Below are positions 1 through 5,349 of a stretch of 5,349 bases of DNA, piece by piece. Location: positions 1 through 5,349 of the forward strand of contig JAFMQT010000184.1 of the NCBI GenBank assembly GCA_017354515.1, written 5' to 3'. How positions within the stretch are numbered: the first letter of the stretch is position 1; every line of letters begins with the position of its first letter. The translations under genes were made by a program, and so were the position numbers. Below the pieces are notes generated by a model that saw nothing but the letters and a program-made list of their open reading frames with translations, did not search any database and was not told where the DNA came from. The DNA is from Nocardia sp. GTDB taxonomy: Bacteria; Actinomycetota; Actinomycetes; Mycobacteriales; Mycobacteriaceae.

Positions 1-365
1 CCGTCAGCGTGAATGCCGACGGTGTTGTGGTCGAGACGAAATTCGGCGCCGGAATCGAGGATCTGAGTTATTCCGAAATCGCGCGGGCGGTGACCGATGC
101 GGCGCAGCAGGCATCGAAGAACCTTGCGAACAAGAGTGCGGAATTGATGGCCCCGCTGCGGGAACGCCGCGCCAAACTGCCGAAATTGTCCGATCTGATC
201 GAGGATATGCCGGATCTGAGCATCGCCGGTGTCGTGGAACCCTCACTCGCGCCGCCGAACTCGCCTGACCGCGAGTCAGCCAGCGGCCCCGACGAGCTGC
301 GATTCCCGGATGCGGAGACCCTCTCGGAGCAGCCGGGACGCCGGGTCACCGACTCGAGCTGGTAG
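1..365 (+). CDS. YbaB/EbfC-family nucleoid-associated-like protein, 5'-truncated
   Basis: This is the C-terminal 120 codons of a gene that begins left of the window; the frame is open from base 3 to the TAG at 363-365. A GTG at 9-11 is in frame, but it is probably an internal Val, because the residues around it (VSVNADGVVVETKF) form the central beta-hairpin of the YbaB/EbfC fold and that fold needs an N-terminal helix first. Next come the family's typical C-terminal helix (LSYSEIARAVTDAAQQASKN) and a tail with LPKLSDL and MPDL, which I recognise from actinobacterial YbaB-like proteins near ESX/WXG100 genes. The last 50 or so residues are Pro/Ser/Glu-rich and probably disordered. Family members bind DNA or act as partners of secretion substrates (EspL of ESX-1 is a YbaB-like example). 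It lies 18 bases upstream of the large toxin-like gene, so co-transcription is likely. The role here is inferred. Confidence 0.82.
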   Translation, partial: VSVNADGVVVETKFGAGIEDLSYSEIARAVTDAAQQASKNLANKSAELMAPLRERRAKLPKLSDLIEDMPDLSIAGVVEPSLAPPNSPDRESASGPDELRFPDAETLSEQPGRRVTDSSW

Positions 366-369
366 CACC

Positions 370-377
370 GGGGTAGG
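370..377 (+). promoter_or_regulatory. Ribosome binding site for the large gene
   Basis: GGGGTAGG lies six bases before the ATG at 384, in the 18-base gap after the upstream stop codon. It is a moderate Shine-Dalgarno match at good spacing and supports ATG384 over the next in-frame ATG at 435. The gap is too short to hold a separate promoter or terminator, so both genes are probably read from one transcript. Confidence 0.65.
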
Positions 378-383
378 CCGGTC

Positions 384-1328
384 ATGCTCGAATTCCCCAG
401 CTGGCTGCAGTGGCTCGGCGATGTCATCGGCATGGAATGGCCACAGGGCAACGAAGACGATATGTGGGCCATGTCGGGCGACTGGAAGTCCGCGTCCGGG
501 CAGCTCAACGAGGTCTTGGGCATGATCGACGGTGCCAAGTCCGCGACGCTGGACGCCTACCCCTCCGGGGACGGTCGCGACGCGATGATCAAGAGCTTCG
601 ACGAGTTGCGTACCGGTGACAAGTCGCTGGAGGCACTGGCGAAGGCGTTCGGTGACGTCGGCGAGATGGTGTATCAGGGCGGGACCGAGATCGAATACAC
701 CAAGTTGATGTTCTATTCGATGCTGACGATCACCGCGGTCGACATCGCGGCGGTGTGGATATTTCCACCCACCGCACCGGCGGAGGAGGCCGCCATCATC
801 GCCGGTGCGCGGTTCGCGGCCGGTCAGCTGTTGAAACGGGCCATCGCAAAAATGCTCGAATATGCGGGCGAACTGGGTGCGAAGGCCCTGATGAAGTTCC
901 TCTTGAAGCATATCGCGCTCAATGCGGCGCTGGCCGGATTCCAGGATTTCGCGATCCAGGAATATCAGGTGCTGGCCGGACATCGGCACGGCGGCATCAA
1001 CTGGGACCAGCTCGCGATGACCACCTTCGCCGGCGGAGTGGGCGGCGCGGCCGGCGGCGCGTTCGGTGAGGCGGCGGGCCGTAAGCTCGGGAATCTGTTC
1101 ACCCACGAGGCCGAGAATTTCGGTTCCAAGTTCGTGCAGAACGGGGCGAAGTTCGCGGTCGGGGCGGGTTCGGGAGCAATCAACGCCGGTGGCGCCTTCG
1201 CGGCCTCGACCGGCTGGCAGTTCGTCGAAACGTGGTCGCAGCAGGGCTGGGACAAGGCGGTCGCGGGACTCGAGGACACCAAAGTCCCCTGGGGCATGAT
1301 CGCGGCCGGCGGTGTGATGGGCGGTGCG
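384..1328 (+). other. Domain: CpnT-like WXG100-type N-terminal region with glycine-rich hydrophobic segments
   Basis: Residues 1-315. The opening (FPSWLQWLGDVIGMEWPQGNEDDMWAM as a pattern: PxxLxWLxxxxGxxWPxGxED) matches my memory of the WXG100-like/CpnT N-terminal domain of actinobacterial T7SS toxins. Two helical stretches follow (about residues 30-60 and 68-105). Next are apolar segments near 109-148 and 170-185, then small-residue/glycine-rich stretches near 213-233, 254-276 and 303-318 that resemble glycine zippers. Such a region is presumed to drive export and possibly membrane insertion. No exact YxxxD/E export signal was found at the end of the helical pair; Tyr97 with Glu102 is one residue too long. 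Confidence 0.72.
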
Positions 1329-4300
1329 GGCAGCCTCAATCACTCTTTCGCCGAGAGTCATTTCGAGAATTCGCCCAAATGGCAGAACAGGGTGCCGGAT
1401 ACCCCCAATATCGGCGACGTCGGCGGTGGGTTCAATCTCCGCGGACATGGCGGCGATCAGGCTGGGGCGCCGGTGGTGGATGGTTCGGTGGAACATTCCG
1501 GTGCCGGTACCGGGGGGCACGGGCCCGCGTCGTCCTCCGAGCCCGGCGGATTCGAGCCGGTCGGTCAGACCGGCAATCAACACGGCTCGACCGGACCGGC
1601 GGGTTCCGGTTCGGAAGGTGTTCACCAATATTCGCCCGACCAGCAGTCCGGCTCGGTGGAACATGCTGTGCCGGAATCCGGTTTGGATACCACTGGTCAT
1701 GACGTCGGGGTCGGGGCGGGTACCAGTGGTCATGACGTCGGCCTCGGGTCCGGCACCAGTGGTAGTGGTCATGATGTCGGCGTCGGGTCGGGCGCGACTG
1801 GACATGATGCGGGCCTCGGTCCGGGGGAGCATGACTCGAGCGCTGCTGCGGCGGCACCTCCGCCGAGTGCTTCCACGGGCGCGACGGCTGCCGGTTCGGA
1901 CACACCGGCGGCGAGCAGCGGCACCTCCGGCGGAGCGTCACCGATCGACGCTCGGTCGCCGGCAGCGGGCGGTTCCGAGGTTCGGGGAACCGAGCTGCGT
2001 CCGGTCGATTCCGGTCGTGCGGCCTCCGACATCGGCCGCGGCGCCGCGGACCCGAGCCGCGCGGGCGCCGCCGGTACCGTGAATCGCGCTGGGGCGGTGG
2101 ATGCTTCGAGTCGCGGTGCGGTGGAGAGTGGCCGTGGCGGGGTGGAGGGCGCCGGAACGCGCCCGACCGAAGCAAGCCGGATCCAGGCGGGAGCCGGCGA
2201 GTCCCAGACATCCGGGGATACCGGACGAACCGGGAACGCCAAGGCCGAGAGCGTCGGCGCCAGGGCGGGGACCGAATCGGCCCGTCCCGGAGCTGATCGC
2301 TCTGGTGCGGGCGCCCGCCCGGGCGATCGGGCCGAACCGGGAACGCAGCGGCGAACCGGTGGTGACTCCGGCAGCGATACGAAAAGCCGAGCCGGTGCCG
2401 GGGAGGGCTCCGGGCATGCGGAAGAGCCTCGGAATTCCGAGGATTCGGCCCGGACCGCAGAACGGGAGGAGCCCGGATCCGATCCGCTCGTGCCCGAGGA
2501 GAATGCCGCACGGCCGCGCGGGGACGATCCTGAAAGTTCCGGTGCCGCCCGGTCCGATGATTCCGAGGCACCATCGGGCACTCGGAACTCGGAGGAGCCG
2601 TCGGAAACTCCGCACGACGATGTGAATGATGAGTCTCGGAGCCGTGATTCGGGCTCGGCCGGGGAACAGCGCGACGAGCTCGCGGATACCGACTTCGGCC
2701 GGGACCGCCAAGGTACCGACTCCGAAGGTGCACGGCCGCAAGAGGATATCGAGCGCGTGCATACCGAGGAGGTGTCCGGCGGTGTGCGTGGGCGGGAGGG
2801 CACCGGGGGTGGGCGCGCCCTGGAGGACGCCGGAGGTGGGCGCGAGCAGGACAACACCGTGGGAGTGCGCAGGCAAGACGACACGGGTACGCGCGGGCAA
2901 GACGACACGGGTACGCGCGGGCAAGACGACACGGGTACGCGCGGGCAAGACGACACGGGTACGCGCGGGCAAGACGACACCGCGGGTGGGCGTGGCCGAG
3001 ACGATACCGAACACGCGGGCGCACAAGACGATACCAAGCACGCGGGCGCACAAGGCGAGCCCGAGCACACCCGCGAGCGAGACGGCACCGAGCACCCGCG
3101 CGACCGAGGCGGCACTGAGGCTGCGCGAGAGAAGGACACCGAGGGCGCCTACGAGCACGAGCACGCACGCACCTCTCCGCGCCGGGCCGTGTATCCGAAT
3201 GTCGATGGTGCGGTGGACAAACCGCCCCGGGATTCGGCCGGGGACCGCTCCGAACGTACCGGCCACGGCCCGCGTCCCGAGGACTTCCCACTTCCTCCGG
3301 TCCCGGCGGCGTATTCCGGGGGAGATCATGTGCGCGCGACCCCGGCGCACGAGTCCGGCACGGCGTCGTCCCCGGTCGGCGAACACCCGGCGGTGGAGGA
3401 GGTTTCGAAGCGGGGGCGTTGTGCCGAGCTGGCGCTGCGGCTGGTCAAGGAGCTCACCGGCAGCCCGGTGATCGAGGACCTGAAGCGGGTCGTCGGCCTG
3501 GACGGAGTGACCGCGGAGGAACTGCAGGGAGCCGCGGGCGGCCGGATGTTGCGGGTATCCGGTCACGATGAGATCGTGCGGCGTCTGATGAAATTGCGGG
3601 ATGGCGCGTGCGCGATCGTCGTGGACAGCTATCACGCGGGCCCAGATGAGCACGGTGTGGGTGCCCATGCCTATGTGATGGTCAAGGAGGGCGATGACAT
3701 CGTCGTCCGTGATCGCAGTATCGATCCGGCCGATGATCCCGTGCGGTTGCCAACGGATGTGCGCGAATCCCATGTGATCCTGTTCGATCACACGGGCCGC
3801 CCGCGGCATCCGCTCTCGCGGGCGGAACGGACGGCACTGTCCGAGTCGGGGCGGCACCGGCTGATGGCGGTGCGGATCGGTGAGTCGCTCGACGACGATA
3901 TCGGCCGGATGCACGAGGTACTGGGTGGGACGCCCACCGGTGATCGGATCCTGCGGCGCCTGGCCGCCGGCGACTATCACGACTACATCGAACACGGACC
4001 GCACAGCGACGGCCGGTCGGGTGCGTTCGGCCGTTCCACATTGCGAGCGACCCTGTTCGGCGACAACATGACTCCGGTTCAGCGAGCTCTGGCGCTCGCG
4101 CACGAGAGTGTGCACGCCGAGCGCTTCGTGGACGGGGAATCGGCTCTCGATCGGGTGCGGCAGCTGCCGAGGCGGGAGTTCGTCCGCTCGATGGTGCATG
4201 AGGAGGCGTTGGCCACCGCGCGTCGCTTCGATCTGGCGAACGAACTGCGTGGACGCGGACATCGCATCATCAACCACCCGCTCGAGGTCGAATACCAGCG

Positions 4301-5349
4301 CGCCTACGACCGCGCGCGCGGCGAATACCGGGGGCCGGACGCCGATGTCCACGATTACGCGCGAGCGCGGGCGGTCGCGGCGCTGGAAACGAAATTCGGT
4401 GAGGTGGCCAACGATCACGGCGTCACCTACAACGACCTGTACGGCGAGCATTGGGATCGCGCCCAGGCCAAGCAGGTCGAGAGCGCCGGCGCCCGGCACA
4501 TCCCGGATGATCCGCGGGTCCGGCAGGATCTCGCCGCCGCCGCACTGCGCCGGCACCAGGCGGATGTGAAGGTGGAAAACCTTGCCGGCGAACTGGATTC
4601 GCTGGCGCGGAGGTTGAGCGATCGTATCCCCTACGACCACGCGATGGGACGGGAGCGGGCGCGGTCCCTGATCGACGAGCAATTACGCAGCGTCGACGAG
4701 GAACTGGGCCGGTCCGATGCATCGGCCGGGGGCCGGCCGGGATTGCGGCGCCTGGCGCACGATCTGCGCCGGATGTCGGATCTGCTCGACGAACACCACA
4801 ACGCGCTGGCCGAATCCGACCGGGCCCGGATACCGGAAACCGCGGCGGCGGCCCGGGAACTGCTCACCGGCATGGCCGCCGACCACGCGGGCGCCCGACC
4901 GGTCGGCGACCACTTCCTGCTGATTCCCGGTGAGCCGGATCGGGTGGTATTCGCGGCCGGGCCGGGTGAGCACGCGCGGCTCACCGAATCCGCACCGCCC
5001 GAAGTCGCCGACGCGCTGGCCCATTCGGAGATCGAGTACGTCGAGGTGTCCGCCGATCCCGGCGGCGAGGTCCGGTATCGCGGCGTCGAAAACCCGGATA
5101 CGGACCGGGAACAGCCCAGGACGGCGGAGCCGGGGCGGGAATTGGTCCGACGGTTCTCCGAAGCCCAATTCGAGAAATTGCGGAATATATCGTCGCGCAC
5201 CGATATCGGTGACTGGGCGATGCGCACGCTGGATGAGCTGGGGGTGGACTACCGGCACGATTCGAGCGCGGATCGCTATGAGCCCGGCCGTAATCGCCTC
5301 ACAGTGGATATCGGCGGGACCGACGCCGAACAGATGGCAGCGCTCGTGC
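384..5349 (+). CDS. Giant multidomain type VII secretion (CpnT-like) polymorphic toxin/effector, 3'-truncated
   Basis: One frame runs from ATG384 to the window edge without a stop: 1655 complete codons. I checked it line by line. Visible order: a WXG100/CpnT-like N-terminus (residues 1-315), a low-complexity linker (about 330-1000), a papain-fold glutamine-deamidase-like domain (about 1004-1137; Cys1013, His1095, Asp1110), a zincin-like domain (about 1145-1362; HESVH 1240-1244), helices (about 1365-1500), a small beta-rich part (about 1503-1570), and the start of a second zincin-like domain (from about 1585). There is no Sec signal peptide. Large CpnT-like proteins with this kind of N-terminus are presumed ESX substrates in actinomycetes, and M. 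tuberculosis CpnT ends in a C-terminal toxin. The end here is missing, so the final effector domain and immunity gene are unseen. The ATG fits because the family N-terminus (FPSWLQWLGDVIG, then WPQGNEDDM) begins directly after it. Exact toxic activity is not determinable. Confidence 0.88.
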   Translation, partial: MLEFPSWLQWLGDVIGMEWPQGNEDDMWAMSGDWKSASGQLNEVLGMIDGAKSATLDAYPSGDGRDAMIKSFDELRTGDKSLEALAKAFGDVGEMVYQGGTEIEYTKLMFYSMLTITAVDIAAVWIFPPTAPAEEAAIIAGARFAAGQLLKRAIAKMLEYAGELGAKALMKFLLKHIALNAALAGFQDFAIQEYQVLAGHRHGGINWDQLAMTTFAGGVGGAAGGAFGEAAGRKLGNLFTHEAENFGSKFVQNGAKFAVGAGSGAINAGGAFAASTGWQFVETWSQQGWDKAVAGLEDTKVPWGMIAAGGVMGGAGSLNHSFAESHFENSPKWQNRVPDTPNIGDVGGGFNLRGHGGDQAGAPVVDGSVEHSGAGTGGHGPASSSEPGGFEPVGQTGNQHGSTGPAGSGSEGVHQYSPDQQSGSVEHAVPESGLDTTGHDVGVGAGTSGHDVGLGSGTSGSGHDVGVGSGATGHDAGLGPGEHDSSAAAAAPPPSASTGATAAGSDTPAASSGTSGGASPIDARSPAAGGSEVRGTELRPVDSGRAASDIGRGAADPSRAGAAGTVNRAGAVDASSRGAVESGRGGVEGAGTRPTEASRIQAGAGESQTSGDTGRTGNAKAESVGARAGTESARPGADRSGAGARPGDRAEPGTQRRTGGDSGSDTKSRAGAGEGSGHAEEPRNSEDSARTAEREEPGSDPLVPEENAARPRGDDPESSGAARSDDSEAPSGTRNSEEPSETPHDDVNDESRSRDSGSAGEQRDELADTDFGRDRQGTDSEGARPQEDIERVHTEEVSGGVRGREGTGGGRALEDAGGGREQDNTVGVRRQDDTGTRGQDDTGTRGQDDTGTRGQDDTGTRGQDDTAGGRGRDDTEHAGAQDDTKHAGAQGEPEHTRERDGTEHPRDRGGTEAAREKDTEGAYEHEHARTSPRRAVYPNVDGAVDKPPRDSAGDRSERTGHGPRPEDFPLPPVPAAYSGGDHVRATPAHESGTASSPVGEHPAVEEVSKRGRCAELALRLVKELTGSPVIEDLKRVVGLDGVTAEELQGAAGGRMLRVSGHDEIVRRLMKLRDGACAIVVDSYHAGPDEHGVGAHAYVMVKEGDDIVVRDRSIDPADDPVRLPTDVRESHVILFDHTGRPRHPLSRAERTALSESGRHRLMAVRIGESLDDDIGRMHEVLGGTPTGDRILRRLAAGDYHDYIEHGPHSDGRSGAFGRSTLRATLFGDNMTPVQRALALAHESVHAERFVDGESALDRVRQLPRREFVRSMVHEEALATARRFDLANELRGRGHRIINHPLEVEYQRAYDRARGEYRGPDADVHDYARARAVAALETKFGEVANDHGVTYNDLYGEHWDRAQAKQVESAGARHIPDDPRVRQDLAAAALRRHQADVKVENLAGELDSLARRLSDRIPYDHAMGRERARSLIDEQLRSVDEELGRSDASAGGRPGLRRLAHDLRRMSDLLDEHHNALAESDRARIPETAAAARELLTGMAADHAGARPVGDHFLLIPGEPDRVVFAAGPGEHARLTESAPPEVADALAHSEIEYVEVSADPGGEVRYRGVENPDTDREQPRTAEPGRELVRRFSEAQFEKLRNISSRTDIGDWAMRTLDELGVDYRHDSSADRYEPGRNRLTVDIGGTDAEQMAALV
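1689..1835 (+). repeat. In-frame 11-residue His-Asp-Val-Gly repeats
   Basis: Consensus T-(S/T)-G-H-D-V-G-(V/L)-G-(S/A)-G. The histidine codons start at 1698, 1731, 1770, 1803 and 1830, giving spacings of 33, 39, 33 and 27 bases. The 39-base step holds a two-codon Ser-Gly insertion, and the last unit is degenerate (GEHD). Copies differ at synonymous and conservative positions, so they are older than the 24-bp array further on. Function unknown; a flexible Gly-rich spacer with regularly placed His/Asp is all that can be seen. Confidence 0.8.
2874..2980 (+). repeat. Perfect 24-bp tandem repeat, four copies plus 11 bases
   Basis: The units start at 2874, 2898, 2922 and 2946 and are identical base for base, each encoding Gln-Asp-Asp-Thr-Gly-Thr-Arg-Gly. 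A fifth partial copy matches from 2970 to 2980 before diverging. Absence of even synonymous differences implies recent duplication by slippage or recombination. Copy number may vary between strains and may also be mis-assembled in short-read data. Confidence 0.93.
3000..3053 (+). repeat. 27-bp tandem repeat, two near-identical copies
   Basis: Two adjacent units, 3000-3026 and 3027-3053, encode DDTEHAGAQ and DDTKHAGAQ. They differ in a single codon (GAA versus AAG). They share the Asp-Asp-Thr core with the preceding 24-bp array, so they appear to be a second, separately expanded variant of the same ancestral unit. Confidence 0.85.
3393..3797 (+). other. Domain: papain-fold toxin (glutamine-deamidase/peptidase-like)
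   Basis: Residues about 1004-1138. The arrangement is RGRCAEL with Cys1013 at the start of a helix, then GVTAEELQGAAGG and a helix (SGHDEIVRRLMKL). A strand (ACAIVVDSY) is followed by GAHAYVMV with His1095, and a next strand (DIVVRDRSID) carries Asp1110. This Cys-His-Asp order and spacing match the papain-like 'toxin glutamine deamidase' domain (Pfam Papain fold toxin 1) found inside many actinobacterial secreted toxins. The only two cysteines in the visible protein, 1013 and 1076, are both here. Family chemistry is amide hydrolysis: deamidation of Gln in a target protein, or proteolysis. Which one, and the target, cannot be told from sequence. It might instead serve to self-process the protein. 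Confidence 0.75.
3816..4469 (+). other. Domain: zincin-like putative metallopeptidase, copy 1
   Basis: Residues about 1145-1362. The clearest motif is LALAHESVHAERF, with HExxH at 1240-1244 (two zinc-ligand His and catalytic Glu1241). About 30 residues later, MVHEEALATARRF gives a candidate third ligand, Glu1273 or Glu1274 (or His1272), a gluzincin-like spacing. Upstream, TGDRILRRLAAGDY then strands (FGRSTLRATLFGDNMTPVQ) lead into the active helix. The pattern resembles putative metallopeptidase domains recurrent in actinobacterial secreted toxins (DUF6782-like, named from memory). Substrate unknown; self-cleavage or host/competitor protein cleavage are both possible. Confidence 0.65.
4470..5095 (+). 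other. Helical spacer followed by a small beta-rich region of unknown function
   Basis: Residues about 1363-1500 are charged, Ala/Leu/Arg-rich and predicted by eye to be helical, with possible coiled-coil heptads in LAGELDSLARRLSDR and LRRLAHDLRRMSDLLDEHH. Residues about 1503-1570 change character: strands such as HFLLIPG, RVVFAAG and YVEVSA with turns. I do not recognise either part. They sit between the two zincin-like copies and may be a structural or inhibitory module. Confidence 0.5.
5136..5349 (+). other. Domain: start of a second zincin-like copy, cut by the window edge
   Basis: Residues about 1585-1655. GDWAMRTLDELGVDYRHD, a turn rich in Tyr/Glu/Pro/Gly, and NRLTVDIGGTDAEQMAALV line up with copy 1 (GDRILRRLAAGDY, then STLRATLFGDNMTPVQRALALA). 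Counting from the shared Thr (codons 4071 and 5319), copy 1 reaches the first His of HExxH ten codons later, and copy 2 reaches base 5349, the last base, which is a C as required for a His codon. The active-site part is not visible, so this is a prediction from similarity. Confidence 0.5.

Larger units (their letters stand above)
2826..3170 (+). repeat. Degenerate 8-9-residue repeat array (xDDTxxxG type)
   Basis: This array flanks and contains the perfect 24-bp copies. Recognisable units are QDNTVGVRR at 2847-2873, four QDDTGTRG units, QDDTAGGRG, RDDTEHAGA, QDDTKHAGA, then progressively weaker units (QGEPEHTRE, RDGTEHPRD, RGGTEAARE). All units are multiples of three bases, so the frame is kept. 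The gradient from identical central copies to decayed flanking copies is the pattern expected of a minisatellite expanding from the middle. Confidence 0.75.
1371..3383 (+). other. Long disordered, repeat-rich linker
   Basis: Residues about 330-1000 have no recognisable fold. The first half is Gly/Ser/Ala/Thr-rich; the second half is dominated by Asp, Glu, Arg and Gly. I count five lysines (codons at 2241, 2382, 3036, 3132, 3219), no cysteine, and no tryptophan between Trp333 and Trp1357. Composition and internal repeats indicate a flexible, strongly charged spacer between the export region and the catalytic modules. It stays in frame throughout, so this is a real part of the protein and not an intergenic gap. 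Confidence 0.8.

Noticed and set aside
9..365. The GTG at 9 as the true start of the first gene
   Set aside because: The frame is open further left and the fold would lose its N-terminal helix and first strand, so the gene is more likely truncated by the window.
708..830. A true transmembrane helix near residues 109-148
   Set aside because: The stretch is apolar but broken by Pro-Pro and acidic residues; it may be an amphipathic or membrane-inserting segment, but a single-pass helix cannot be asserted by eye.
1689..1835. RTX calcium-binding nonapeptides
   Set aside because: The unit is 11 residues and lacks the GGxGxDxUx order; only Gly and Asp richness is shared.
2874..3053. Short direct repeats resembling a CRISPR array
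   Set aside because: Units are directly adjacent with no spacers, are in codon phase, and encode a continuous peptide.
1432..3291. Long antisense open frame (619 codons) and its neighbours at 276-1832 and 1769-3139
   Set aside because: Arg/Pro/Ser-rich shadow translations with no family features, fully explained by codon bias of the + strand gene.
2626..3471. A + strand 281-codon frame across the repeat array
   Set aside because: It is the shifted frame of the large gene. It ends inside the papain-like domain and has no plausible start signal.
1938..4682. A 914-codon antisense open frame
   Set aside because: It overlaps the + strand gene whose translation carries recognisable domains and motifs. 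Its own translation is a mirror of the repeats and charged linker with no recognisable domain; long antisense frames are expected in GC-rich coding DNA.

Overview
The window is GC-rich, densely coding DNA with G/C-biased third codon positions. Its gene content (a YbaB/EbfC-like small protein followed by a very large protein with a CpnT/WXG100-like N-terminus) points to a mycolic-acid-containing actinomycete, most likely Nocardia or a relative. The genus is an inference from style and content, not a match.

There are only two genes, both on the + strand and 18 bases apart. Bases 1-365 hold the C-terminal part of a YbaB/EbfC-family protein whose start lies upstream. Base 384 to the right edge is one uninterrupted reading frame of at least 1655 codons with no stop in the window. 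Because it never closes, a search for complete ORFs misses it, and many shorter antisense or shifted-frame ORFs over it can be mistaken for genes.

The large protein reads as a polymorphic toxin or effector of the type VII (ESX) secretion type. In order it has: a CpnT-like WXG100-type N-terminal region with glycine-rich hydrophobic segments (residues about 1-315); a disordered, repeat-bearing linker of about 670 residues (about 330-1000); a papain-fold 'toxin glutamine deamidase'-like domain with candidate triad Cys1013/His1095/Asp1110; a zincin-like domain with HESVH at 1240-1244; a helical region and a small beta-rich region; and the start of what looks like a second copy of the zincin-like domain. 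The second copy is cut by the window edge exactly where the alignment predicts its HExxH motif. Any C-terminal toxin domain and any immunity gene would lie to the right.

The linker carries two unrelated in-frame repeat systems: an 11-residue His-Asp-Val-Gly repeat near 1689-1835, and four perfect 24-bp copies at 2874-2969 inside a longer degenerate array. The perfect copies look like a recently expanded, frame-preserving minisatellite. Working model (inference): the YbaB-like protein is co-expressed with the toxin, the N-terminal region serves export, the linker spans the envelope, and the peptidase-like modules act as effectors or release a distal C-terminal toxin.
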